NCBI GenBank assembly: GCA_016744435.1
Contig: JADGEJ010000025.1
Location: 1 to 54,546, forward strand
DNA length: 54,546 nucleotides
Reading direction: 5' to 3'
Source: Lentibacter sp.
GTDB taxonomy: Bacteria > Pseudomonadota > Alphaproteobacteria > Rhodobacterales > Rhodobacteraceae
Positions 8,701-16,395 of this stretch are shown piece by piece (the first letter of the stretch is position 1; each line of letters opens with the position of its first letter). The notes below the pieces were generated by a model, which was not told the DNA's origin, ran no database searches, and saw nothing but the letters and a program-made list of their open reading frames with translations. A program made the translations under genes and the position numbers.

Positions 8701-10265
8701 GCTTGCTGGAGATTGATGGCCTCAACCTGGAGATCCACGGCACGCCGATCTTGCGCGATGTATCGCTCACTGTTGAGGCTGGCCAGATCGTGGGCATCAT
8801 CGGCGAGAGCGGCTCTGGCAAGTCGATGACGGCATTTAGCGTGATGCAGATTTTGCCTGACGGTGGGCTGGCCAGCGGTACTGTGAGGCTCAGCGACCAC
8901 GACATGCTCGCGCTGTCTGAGGAGGCGTTGTGCAAGCTTCGGGGCAACGAAGTTGGCATGGTGTTTCAAGAGCCAATGACCGCGCTCAACCCCATTCAGC
9001 AGATCGGCGCTCAGGTTGCGGAGACAGTGCTGATCCACGAAAATGTCAGCCGCGCCGAGGCCTACCAGCGCGCGCGCGAGGCGCTCAACCGCTGCGAACT
9101 TCCCGAAGACAAGTTCCCGATGAGCCGCTATCCGCATGAGCTTTCCGGCGGGCAAAGGCAGCGTGTCGTTATCGCGATGGCGATTGCTTTGCAGCCCAAA
9201 CTGCTGATCGCGGATGAGCCGACAACCGCGCTTGATGTGACCACGCAAGCCGAAGTTTTGAGCCTGCTCAAACGGTTGGCGCGAGAGGATGGTACGGGCC
9301 TGATGCTGATCACCCATGACCTTGCTGTTGTTGCGGACATGGCTGACCATATCGTCATCATGCGCAATGGCGAAGTTGTTGAGAGCGGGCCGTGTCCGGC
9401 GTTGTTTGACACCATGCAACACCCCTATTCGCAAGCGCTACTGGCGGTGTCTGACCATCAGCCGAGCCGTGAAGAGCACGTGACGCAAGAGCCGCTTTTG
9501 AGCGTGAAAGGCGTGGTGCGCGACTATGCTTTGCCGCGATCCAAGCTGTTTGCCGAGCAGGAGTATTTTCGCGCTGTGAAAGGCGTGAGCTTTAACATCA
9601 GGCGTGGCGAAAGCCTTGGCCTTGTTGGCGAAAGTGGCTGTGGCAAGAGCACGCTCACCCGCGCCATCTTGGGGCTGGAGCAGGTGCAGGAGGGGAGTAT
9701 TTTGCTTGACGGTGAAGAGGTCTTCACAGGCAAGCAGCCCAACCGTGCGGTGCGGCGCAAAATGCAAGTTGTGTTTCAAGACCCCTACGGCAGTTTCAAC
9801 CCGCGCTGGACGGTGCGGCGCTTGGTGAGCGAGCCGTTTCACTTGCTTGACGAGCTGCCTGATCGCGAGGCCGCGATTGCTGAGGCGCTTCAAAGTGTTG
9901 GCCTCGTGGCGGCAGATGCCGACAAGTATATCCACGAGTTTTCAGGCGGGCAGCGCCAGCGGATCGCGATTGCACGCGCGCTGATTATCAAGCCAGAGCT
10001 GATCATTCTGGATGAGGCGGTGAGTGCTTTGGACGTGAGCATTCGTGCGCAGATTTTGGACTTGTTGGCGGACTTGGGCACGCGGTTTGGCCTGACCTAC
10101 TTGTTTATCTCCCACGACCTGAGCGTGGTGCGTAACGTCTGCGACCGCTGCCTTGTGATGCAGAATGGCGAGATCGTCGAGCGCGGTGTTACGGCGGATA
10201 TTTTCGAGCGCCCGCAACACGCCTATACGAAACAACTGATAGCGGCGGTGCCTCGGTTACCGTAG
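8697..10265 (+). CDS. ABC transporter ATP-binding protein, fused double ATPase
   Basis: The 522-residue cytoplasmic protein holds two complete nucleotide-binding domains and powers the upstream permeases. Domain 1 has Walker A GESGSGKS near residue 39, signature LSGGQRQR near residue 150 and Walker B LLIADEPT near residue 170. Domain 2 has GESGCGKST near residue 313, FSGGQRQR near residue 418 and LIILDEAVSALD near residue 437. In Dpp/Opp systems these are usually two proteins (D and F); the fusion resembles YejF-type and many alphaproteobacterial systems. It is the last gene of the transporter cluster and starts in an ATGA overlap. Confidence 0.93.
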   Translation: MSLLEIDGLNLEIHGTPILRDVSLTVEAGQIVGIIGESGSGKSMTAFSVMQILPDGGLASGTVRLSDHDMLALSEEALCKLRGNEVGMVFQEPMTALNPIQQIGAQVAETVLIHENVSRAEAYQRAREALNRCELPEDKFPMSRYPHELSGGQRQRVVIAMAIALQPKLLIADEPTTALDVTTQAEVLSLLKRLAREDGTGLMLITHDLAVVADMADHIVIMRNGEVVESGPCPALFDTMQHPYSQALLAVSDHQPSREEHVTQEPLLSVKGVVRDYALPRSKLFAEQEYFRAVKGVSFNIRRGESLGLVGESGCGKSTLTRAILGLEQVQEGSILLDGEEVFTGKQPNRAVRRKMQVVFQDPYGSFNPRWTVRRLVSEPFHLLDELPDREAAIAEALQSVGLVAADADKYIHEFSGGQRQRIAIARALIIKPELIILDEAVSALDVSIRAQILDLLADLGTRFGLTYLFISHDLSVVRNVCDRCLVMQNGEIVERGVTADIFERPQHAYTKQLIAAVPRLP

Positions 10266-10286
10266 AAACCACATATGGGCAGTCGT

Positions 10287-10329
10287 CAGAAAATTTGAAT
10301 TTTCTGTATCATTTTCTTCGAAGAAAATG
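10287..10329. repeat. Two adjacent palindromes between ABC ATPase and aldehyde dehydrogenase
   Basis: CAGAAAATT at 10287-10295 and AATTTTCTG at 10298-10306 flank two bases. Immediately after, CATTTTCTTCGAAGAAAATG at 10310-10329 is a perfect 20-base palindrome. The second resembles the core of the dispersed repeat (TTCGAAGAAAA). They may be a terminator-like pair or an operator for the aldehyde dehydrogenase gene, whose ribosome binding site begins a dozen bases later. The function is unknown. Confidence 0.45.
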
Positions 10330-10354
10330 GCCCCGCGAAACGAGAGGAAGCGAC

Positions 10355-11809
10355 ATGACTTTGGACAATGACCTGTGGTTTGACCCCGCCAAATGCCTGA
10401 TCAACGGTGAGTGGGTTGCGCCGGCAAGTGGGCAGGTTCTGCCACTGTTGAACCCTTCCAATGGTGAGCAGATCGGCGAGATAGCGCGTGGTGGTCAGGC
10501 CGACGTTGATGCAGCCATCGACGCCGCGCGCGCGGCGTTCAATGGCGCTTGGGGGCGCACGCCAGCAGCTGAGCGCGGCCGCATTCTGGCGCGTCTTGGG
10601 CGGCTTGTTGAGGCGCGGGTTGATGCACTTGGGCGGCTAGAGGCCTTGGACGTTGGCAAGCCTCTCAAACAAGCGCGCGCCGACGCAGTGGCACTGGCGC
10701 GCTATTGCGAGTTTTACGGTGGTGCCGCTGACAAGTTGATGGGCGAGACCATCCCCTATTTGGATGGCTACACTGTCTACACGCTGCGCGAGCCGCACGG
10801 CGTGACGGCCCACATCGTGCCTTGGAACTACCCTATGCAAATTATCGGGCGCTCTGTTGGCGCGGCCTTGGCGGCGGGCAACTGTTGTGTTCTCAAGCCT
10901 GCCGAAGACGCTTGCCTGACGGCACTGGCCTTTGCGGATTTGGCCAAAGAGGCGGGCCTGCCCGACGGTGTTTTGAACGTGGTGCCGGGGCTTGGCGCGG
11001 AGGCTGGCGCTGCATTGAGCGAGCATGACGGGATTGACCACATTTCCTTCACCGGGTCAGTCGCGACGGGCAGTATGATACAGGCAGCGGCGGCCAAACA
11101 TGTGAAGCCTGTGACGCTAGAACTGGGCGGCAAAAGCCCGCAGCTTGTGTTTGACGATGCGGATATTGGTGCCGCACTGCCGTTCCTTGTGAATGCGGGC
11201 ATTCAAAACGCTGGACAGACTTGTTCGGCGTCTTCACGTATTCTCGTGCAGCGCGGCGTTTACGACGAAGTCGTTGCGCGCATGGCTGAACGATACGCTG
11301 GTTTGCGCGTTGGACCCGCAATGAGCGACCTAGACTTAGGGCCGCTGATTTCGGCAAAGCAAAAGGGGCTCGTCGAGGGCTTTCTGGCGCAAGGCGCGGA
11401 CTTGGAAACCGCCGCGCAAGGTGTGCTACAGGACGCTCCGGATGGCGGCAACTTTGTCTGCCCGACGCTGTTTTCTGGTGTTGCAGCGGGCCATGCTTTG
11501 GCGCGCGACGAGATCTTCGGGCCCGTGCAGGTCGCCATCCCGTTTGATGACGAAGAGGAGGCCGTCGCGATTGCCAACAGCACAGACTATGGCCTCGTGG
11601 CGAGCGTGTGGACAGACCAAGGCGCGCGGCAAATGCGGCTGGCGCGGGCTATTCGCGCGGGGCAAGTTTTCATCAACAACTACGGCGCGGGCGGCGGTGT
11701 CGAGCTGCCGTTTGGCGGCATCGGCAAGTCCGGACATGGGCGCGAGAAGGGCTTTGAGGCGCTTTATGGCTTTACCACGCTCAAGACAGTTGCGGCGCTG
11801 CACGGCTAA
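10355..11809 (+). CDS. NAD(P)-dependent aldehyde dehydrogenase
   Basis: A 484-residue cytosolic enzyme of the ALDH superfamily that oxidises an aldehyde to its acid. The catalytic Cys290 is in NAGQTCSAS, the general base Glu256 is in LELGGKSPQL, the oxyanion Asn158 is in PWNYP, and the cofactor loop is FTGSVATG near residue 232. The closest textbook relatives are betaine- and aminobutyraldehyde-type dehydrogenases, but the aldehyde is not deducible. I start at ATG 10355, with GAGAGGAAG upstream; a longer frame from 10295 would run through the palindromes. Proximity to the peptide-type importer hints at catabolism of an imported compound, which is an inference. Confidence 0.88.
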   Translation: MTLDNDLWFDPAKCLINGEWVAPASGQVLPLLNPSNGEQIGEIARGGQADVDAAIDAARAAFNGAWGRTPAAERGRILARLGRLVEARVDALGRLEALDVGKPLKQARADAVALARYCEFYGGAADKLMGETIPYLDGYTVYTLREPHGVTAHIVPWNYPMQIIGRSVGAALAAGNCCVLKPAEDACLTALAFADLAKEAGLPDGVLNVVPGLGAEAGAALSEHDGIDHISFTGSVATGSMIQAAAAKHVKPVTLELGGKSPQLVFDDADIGAALPFLVNAGIQNAGQTCSASSRILVQRGVYDEVVARMAERYAGLRVGPAMSDLDLGPLISAKQKGLVEGFLAQGADLETAAQGVLQDAPDGGNFVCPTLFSGVAAGHALARDEIFGPVQVAIPFDDEEEAVAIANSTDYGLVASVWTDQGARQMRLARAIRAGQVFINNYGAGGGVELPFGGIGKSGHGREKGFEALYGFTTLKTVAALHG

Positions 11810-11875
11810 CGATTGCGGCTTTGCTTTTGTCCCAAAGGCGGGCAAGCTTGGCGCTTGAAAAGTTAAGGACCTCCC

Positions 11876-12634
11876 ATGCGCGTGATACTCACTCTTTGCC
11901 TGATATTTATGGCGTCGCTCACATATGCAGCGCCAAGCAAGTCCGATGTATCGGAATTTCTCGCGCGGCTTTACACGGCTCCTGCGTTGCGCGCCGAGTT
12001 GCAAAGCTACGGCTTTGAGGGGGCGAACCTGGAACTGGCGATTGGCCATGTGCAGCGGGTGATGAATGATCGTGTGATTGCTGGCAAGATCGCTGATCAT
12101 ATCATCGCCGCGGGGCAAGGGCGCTTGGAGGTGGGGAACACCGACGGGTTTATTGCTCCGCTGGTTTCTAGCGGGCTCCCACGGCTTTCGACACGGGAGC
12201 TCAGTTACTACTACAAGGTCGAGGCGACGGTTTTTGGAGCCCTGCCCAAACGCGAGTGCGGCTTGGCGCTGAAAGGTAAGTTGAGCCCGAAAGCCATGAC
12301 CCGCGTAACGGCGCGCACGGCGGCCAAGCTCAATACGGCGGCTCTGAAAGAATACTACAGGATTTCGTTTAAGGCCGCCCGTTTGGGCGCGACGAAGCCA
12401 GCGCTTGTTTTGAGTGGGCGCGATGCGGCGCAAAGAGCAAAGAAACTCGTGAGCGTTTTGGAGGCGGAAGCCGCAACTCGCAGCAATGGCGCGGCTTTGA
12501 TGCGGGCCTATGAAACCAACTTTCAGGTGAGCAACAACATCGCGTGTGAAGCTGGCTTGTTGTTGTTTGATGCTGTTCTGAAGCAGCCACCGCGGGCGCG
12601 GCACGAATTGCTGGTATTTATGGGACTAAACTAG
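11876..12634 (+). CDS. Exported protein of unknown function
   Basis: I do not recognise this 252-residue protein. It begins with a clear signal peptide (MRVILTLCLIFMASLTYA, cleavage near residue 19), so it is probably periplasmic. The mature part is rich in Ala, Leu, Arg and Lys and predicted mainly helical. It has only two cysteines, in KRECGLALKG and NIACEAG, which could form a disulphide. AAGGA sits before the ATG. It lies between the aldehyde dehydrogenase (66 bases upstream) and the SDR gene (10 bases downstream), so it may share their transcript, but no enzymatic motif links it to them. Confidence 0.65.
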   Translation: MRVILTLCLIFMASLTYAAPSKSDVSEFLARLYTAPALRAELQSYGFEGANLELAIGHVQRVMNDRVIAGKIADHIIAAGQGRLEVGNTDGFIAPLVSSGLPRLSTRELSYYYKVEATVFGALPKRECGLALKGKLSPKAMTRVTARTAAKLNTAALKEYYRISFKAARLGATKPALVLSGRDAAQRAKKLVSVLEAEAATRSNGAALMRAYETNFQVSNNIACEAGLLLFDAVLKQPPRARHELLVFMGLN

Positions 12635-12644
12635 GAGAGAATGC

Positions 12645-13391
12645 ATGCGACTGACAGGTAAAACCGCGATTATCACAGGGGCCGCAAGCGGCTTTGGCGC
12701 AGGCATTGCGCGCAAGTTTGTTGCCGAGGGTGCACAGGTCATGTTGGTAGATATCAACCACGACGGCGCGATGGGCATGGCCGGAGAACTGGGCAACGGC
12801 GCTTTCGGGCATGAGGCCAACGTGGGCAACGCCGCGCAGGTGAGCGAGACTGTTGAGACCGCGCTGCAGATTATGGGCAATGTCGACATACTGGTGAACA
12901 ACGCGGGTGTGACGCATTTGCCTAAGCCGATGGAAGAGGTTGATGAGGCCGAGTTTGACCGCGTGTTTAATGTGAACTGCAAGTCGATCTATTTGTTCGC
13001 GCGCGCGCTTGCGCCTGTGATGAAGAAACGCGGCAGCGGAGCGATTGTGAATGTCGCGTCGACGGCGGCTGTGAGCCCGAGGCCGAACCTGAGCTGGTAT
13101 AATGCCTCGAAAGGCTGGGTGAACACGGCGACCAAGGCGATGGCTGTGGAACTGGCGCCTTCTGGCGTTCGCGTGAACGCGCTGAACCCTGTTGCGGGCG
13201 AGACGCCACTTTTGGCGAGCTTTATGGGCGAGGACACACCGGAAATGCGCGCGAAGTTTTTGAGCACGATTCCTTTGGGGCGGTTTTCAACACCTGAAGA
13301 CCTTGGCAATGCGGCGTGCTTTTTGTGCTCTGATGAGGCAAGCATGATCACCGGGGTTTGCATGGAAGTGGACGGCGGGCGGTGTATTTGA
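12645..13391 (+). CDS. Short-chain dehydrogenase/reductase
   Basis: A 248-residue classical SDR, cytosolic and NAD(P)-linked. The cofactor motif TGAASGFG is at residues 11-18, NNAG near residue 85, the catalytic Ser near 139 (VNVAST), and Tyr152 and Lys156 in YNASK. The Asp in VDINHD after the second strand favours NAD(H). Family members oxidise alcohols, sugars or 3-hydroxyacyl groups; no substrate can be named. The ATG at 12645 follows AGGAGA at 12633-12638. An earlier ATG at 12641 is out of frame. Confidence 0.88.
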   Translation: MRLTGKTAIITGAASGFGAGIARKFVAEGAQVMLVDINHDGAMGMAGELGNGAFGHEANVGNAAQVSETVETALQIMGNVDILVNNAGVTHLPKPMEEVDEAEFDRVFNVNCKSIYLFARALAPVMKKRGSGAIVNVASTAAVSPRPNLSWYNASKGWVNTATKAMAVELAPSGVRVNALNPVAGETPLLASFMGEDTPEMRAKFLSTIPLGRFSTPEDLGNAACFLCSDEASMITGVCMEVDGGRCI

Positions 13392-13397
13392 TTTCGA

Positions 13398-13473
13398 ATT
13401 TGCATTGCAAATCCGACCGAGGCGGGGGGCCAGCCCCCCGCGCCCCCCGGGATATTTTTGGAAAGAAAAAGTG
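13398..13473 (+). repeat. Intergenic repeat, copy D, with leading palindrome
   Basis: ATTTGCATTGCAAAT at 13398-13412 is a perfect inverted repeat around one base. It is followed by GGCGGGGGGCCAGCCCCCCG at 13421-13440 and the core GATATTTTTGGAAAGAAAAA. This is the most complete copy of the repeat family in the window. It lies between the SDR stop and the MFS start, so it may act as a terminator for the SDR gene. Confidence 0.6.
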
Positions 13474-13493
13474 TGCAAGGTTGAGGCTGGGAT

Positions 13494-14672
13494 ATGCGAG
13501 TTGATTTGGCTCTGCTTTGCTTTGCCTATGTGCTGAGCCAGTTTTACCGTGCGTTTTTGGCGGTATTGACTGACGTTTTAGAGCGCGATGTCGGGGCGAG
13601 CCCTGAAGATTTGGCGACTGCGTCGGGCTTTTGGTTTTTGGCGTTTGCGGCGATGCAGATACCGGTGGGTTGGGCTTTGGACAAAGTAGGGCCGAGGCGC
13701 ACGGCGGCTGTGCTTTTGCTGGTTGGGGGCGCTGGCGGGGCTGCCGTGTTTGCTATGGCGAGTTCATCTGCGCATATTTCGGTTGCTATGGTGCTGATCG
13801 GTGTGGGTTGCGCGCCTGTGCTGATGGCGTCGTACTACATTCTTGCGCGGGTCTACCCGCCGGCGGTGTTTGCGACATTGGCGGCTGTTATTCTGGGTGT
13901 GGGGAGCGTTGGCAACCTCGCCTCGGCTCTTCCCACGACACTGGCAGTTGAGGCCTTTGGCTGGCGCGCGGTTGTCTGGGGCATGGCTGTGGTGAGTGCG
14001 GTGACGGCGATCGGCTTGTGGCTTGTCGTGCAAGACCCCGAGCGCGTTGTGCATGAGGAGAAGGGCACGCTTTTGGACTTGCTCAAGATGCCTGCGCTTT
14101 GGCTTATTTTCCCGCTGATGGCGTTTCAATATGCGCCTGCGGGCGGGGCGCGAGGCCTTTGGATCGGGCCATATTTTCGCGAGGTGTTTGGCGCCAGTGA
14201 CGGCTTTGTGGGGACGGTTACGCTGATCATGGGGGCTGCTATGATCGCGGGGACGTTTACCTACGGGCCGCTTGACCGGATTTTGGGCACGCGCAAGTGG
14301 GTGATCATTGGGGGGAATGTGTTTTCGCTGGTGGCCTGTCTGACATTGGGCTTGGCCAGTGTTGAGAACCTGTGGGCGGCTGTTGCGCTGTTTGCGATGA
14401 TTGGCTTCTTTTGCGCGAGCTTCCCTGTGATCATGGCGCATGGGCGCTCGTTTTACCCGCCTCATTTGGTGGGCCGTGGCGTGACGCTGATGAACCTGTT
14501 TGGCATGGGAGGCGCGGGCATCATGCAGATGATCACCGGCAGGCTCTATGCGGGGGCTGTGCAAGACGCCGTGACGCCTGCCGCGCCATATGAGCTTCTG
14601 TTTACGTTTTATGGTGCGCTTGTGGCACTTGGCTTGGTTATTTACCTGTTTGCGCAGGACCGAACCGACTAG
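13494..14672 (+). CDS. Major facilitator superfamily transporter
   Basis: A 392-residue inner-membrane permease with twelve predicted transmembrane helices. The N-terminal half contains QIPVGWALDKVGPRRTAAV near residue 56, which carries the conserved loop 2-3 motif of the superfamily (G-x-x-x-D-x-x-G-x-x-R). A shorter cytoplasmic linker between helices 6 and 7 (QDPERVVHEEKGTLL) divides the two six-helix bundles. The substrate is unknown. The ribosome binding site is weak (GAGGCTGGGAT before the ATG). It follows the repeat at 13398-13473 and precedes asd, from which it is probably separately expressed. Confidence 0.88.
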   Translation: MRVDLALLCFAYVLSQFYRAFLAVLTDVLERDVGASPEDLATASGFWFLAFAAMQIPVGWALDKVGPRRTAAVLLLVGGAGGAAVFAMASSSAHISVAMVLIGVGCAPVLMASYYILARVYPPAVFATLAAVILGVGSVGNLASALPTTLAVEAFGWRAVVWGMAVVSAVTAIGLWLVVQDPERVVHEEKGTLLDLLKMPALWLIFPLMAFQYAPAGGARGLWIGPYFREVFGASDGFVGTVTLIMGAAMIAGTFTYGPLDRILGTRKWVIIGGNVFSLVACLTLGLASVENLWAAVALFAMIGFFCASFPVIMAHGRSFYPPHLVGRGVTLMNLFGMGGAGIMQMITGRLYAGAVQDAVTPAAPYELLFTFYGALVALGLVIYLFAQDRTD

Positions 14673-14735
14673 GCCTTTATTCTGCACGTGCATTCGGCTA
14701 TGAGACGCCGTCTTGAGACAAAAGGAGTCGCTTAA

Positions 14736-15755
14736 ATGGGCTATAATGTTGTTGTCGTTGGCGCCACTGGGAATGTGGGCCGTGAAATGCTGAACATCCT
14801 CGCGGAGCGTCAGTTCCCCGTGGATAAACTTGCCGTTTTGGCGAGCCGCCGTTCGCTTGGAACGGATGTGAGCTTTGGCGACAAGACGCTCAAGACGGCA
14901 GACTTGGACACGTTTGACTTTACGGGCTGGGACATTGCGTTGTTTGCTGTTGGCTCGGAAGCAACGAAGAAATACGCGCCATTGGCGGCGAAGGCTGGCT
15001 GTGTTGTGATCGATAACTCGTCGCTTTACCGCTACGACCCTGACATCCCGCTGATCGTGCCTGAGGTAAACCCTGAGGCAGTGCACGGCTATAGCAAGAA
15101 AAATATCATCGCCAACCCGAACTGCTCGACTGCGCAGATGGTTGTTGCGCTGAAGCCTTTGCACGACCGCGCGCGCATCAAGCGGGTTGTGGTGAGCACG
15201 TATCAGTCTGTTTCAGGCTCGGGTAAGGACGCGATTGACAGCCTGTGGAATGAGACCAAGGCTATCTACAACCCGACTGACAACCAGGGAACGCATTACA
15301 CCAAGCAGATTGCCTTCAACGTGATCCCGCACATTGACGTGTTCATGGACAGCGGCGACACGAAAGAAGAGTGGAAGATGGTCGTCGAGACCAAGAAGAT
15401 TATTGATCCTTCGATCAAGGTGACGGCGACATGTGTGCGCGTGCCTGTGTTTGTTGGCCACTCGGAAGCTGTTAACATCGAGTTTGAGGACTTCCTTGAT
15501 GAGGATGAGGCGCGTGATATCTTGCGTGAGGCACCCGGCGTTATGGTGATCGATAAGCGCGAAGATGGCGGCTATGTGACGCCCATCGAGTGTGTCGGTG
15601 ATTTCGCCACTTTTGTGAGCCGCATCCGGCAGGATGTGACTGTTGAGAACGGGCTGAACTTGTGGTGCGTATCTGACAACCTGCGCAAAGGCGCGGCTTT
15701 GAATGCGGTGCAAATTGCCGAGCTTTTGGGCCGCGAAGTTTTGAAAAAGGGCTGA
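14736..15755 (+). CDS. asd: Aspartate-semialdehyde dehydrogenase
   Basis: The 339-residue cytosolic enzyme reduces aspartyl phosphate to aspartate semialdehyde with NADPH, the branch point to lysine/diaminopimelate, threonine and methionine. The nucleotide loop is VVGATGNVGREM at residues 7-18, and the catalytic Cys130 lies in NPNCSTAQM. SVSGSGKDAID and an acceptor-binding ATCVRVPVFVGHSE near residue 238 are typical. AAGGAG is eight bases before the ATG. A strong terminator follows 24 bases after the stop, so the gene is probably monocistronic. Confidence 0.96.
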   Translation: MGYNVVVVGATGNVGREMLNILAERQFPVDKLAVLASRRSLGTDVSFGDKTLKTADLDTFDFTGWDIALFAVGSEATKKYAPLAAKAGCVVIDNSSLYRYDPDIPLIVPEVNPEAVHGYSKKNIIANPNCSTAQMVVALKPLHDRARIKRVVVSTYQSVSGSGKDAIDSLWNETKAIYNPTDNQGTHYTKQIAFNVIPHIDVFMDSGDTKEEWKMVVETKKIIDPSIKVTATCVRVPVFVGHSEAVNIEFEDFLDEDEARDILREAPGVMVIDKREDGGYVTPIECVGDFATFVSRIRQDVTVENGLNLWCVSDNLRKGAALNAVQIAELLGREVLKKG

Positions 15756-15778
15756 GGCTAAGTTTCGATGCAAGATTG

Positions 15779-15807
15779 AAGGGGCTGGCCAAGAGGCTGG
15801 CCCTTTT
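15779..15807 (+). terminator. Rho-independent terminator of asd
   Basis: The stem pairs GGGCUGGCC with GGCUGGCCC (two G-U wobbles) around an AAGA loop, extended by an A-U pair on each side, and runs into TTTTT at 15803-15807. It lies between asd and the convergent gene ending at 15815. Confidence 0.8.
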
Positions 15808-15814
15808 TGATTTG

Positions 15815-16273
15815 CTAAAAACGTTCAATGAGTTCGATGTCGTCACTAGGTTTGTTAAGATAACGCTGGGCAAGCCAGATGTGTGCATGCCCTGGAAACG
15901 GTGCTTCGAAGCGCCGCATGAGTTTGGAATAAGAGAAGCCAAGCTCACTGGCCTTGCATTGCCGAAAGCCATTCGGAAACGAGTGAAGCGCGAGCCCACC
16001 ACCTGCTTCGCGTAACTCATAGCCTCTGCTACGCAAGCGCGTTTGCAGATCTTCCCAATCTCTTGAATGAGCGAGATCATTGGCGAGGCGCGCTCGCAAG
16101 GGCGCGATGAGCTGCTCATCCGCCCTAACAGGCGGCCTCGCGTTGTTGGCGCGGCTGATTTCTTTGGTTGCAAGATTGCGCAGCAGTTGGCCGAGTGTGA
16201 TATCGCGACCTGCGGCGAGGTTTTGTAGACTGCGCACCATTTCAGTGTGCATTTGTATTTCAAGCTTTTCCAT
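15815..16273 (-). CDS. Hypothetical protein with RHH-like N-terminus
   Basis: The 152-residue protein is not one I can name. The first 45 residues (MEKLEIQMHTEMVRSLQNLA...) have the short strand followed by two helices expected of a ribbon-helix-helix DNA-binding fold. After a linker, residues 85-135 include LQTRLRSRGYELREAGGGLA and later RFEAPFPGHAH. That pattern resembles the C-terminal segment seen after the catalytic domain of some alphaproteobacterial relaxases. No relaxase catalytic domain or other mobilisation gene is nearby, so the resemblance is only suggestive. It is a solitary gene, convergent with asd. Confidence 0.6.
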   Translation of the reverse strand: MEKLEIQMHTEMVRSLQNLAAGRDITLGQLLRNLATKEISRANNARPPVRADEQLIAPLRARLANDLAHSRDWEDLQTRLRSRGYELREAGGGLALHSFPNGFRQCKASELGFSYSKLMRRFEAPFPGHAHIWLAQRYLNKPSDDIELIERF

Positions 16274-16395
16274 AAGCGGAGCTTTGCCCAGATTTGGTAA
16301 AACTTGAGTTAATTTCTAACTTTTCAATGAGTGTTGCTTGCACATCGGCTCTGGCTGTCGCCTACTTGGGGCAATTGTAAAACTGGAGTTTTCCC

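Noticed and set aside
13764-15164. 466-residue minus-strand ORF under the MFS and asd genes
   Set aside because: It spans two real genes on the other strand and is Arg/His/Asn-rich, as expected of antisense frames in this composition.
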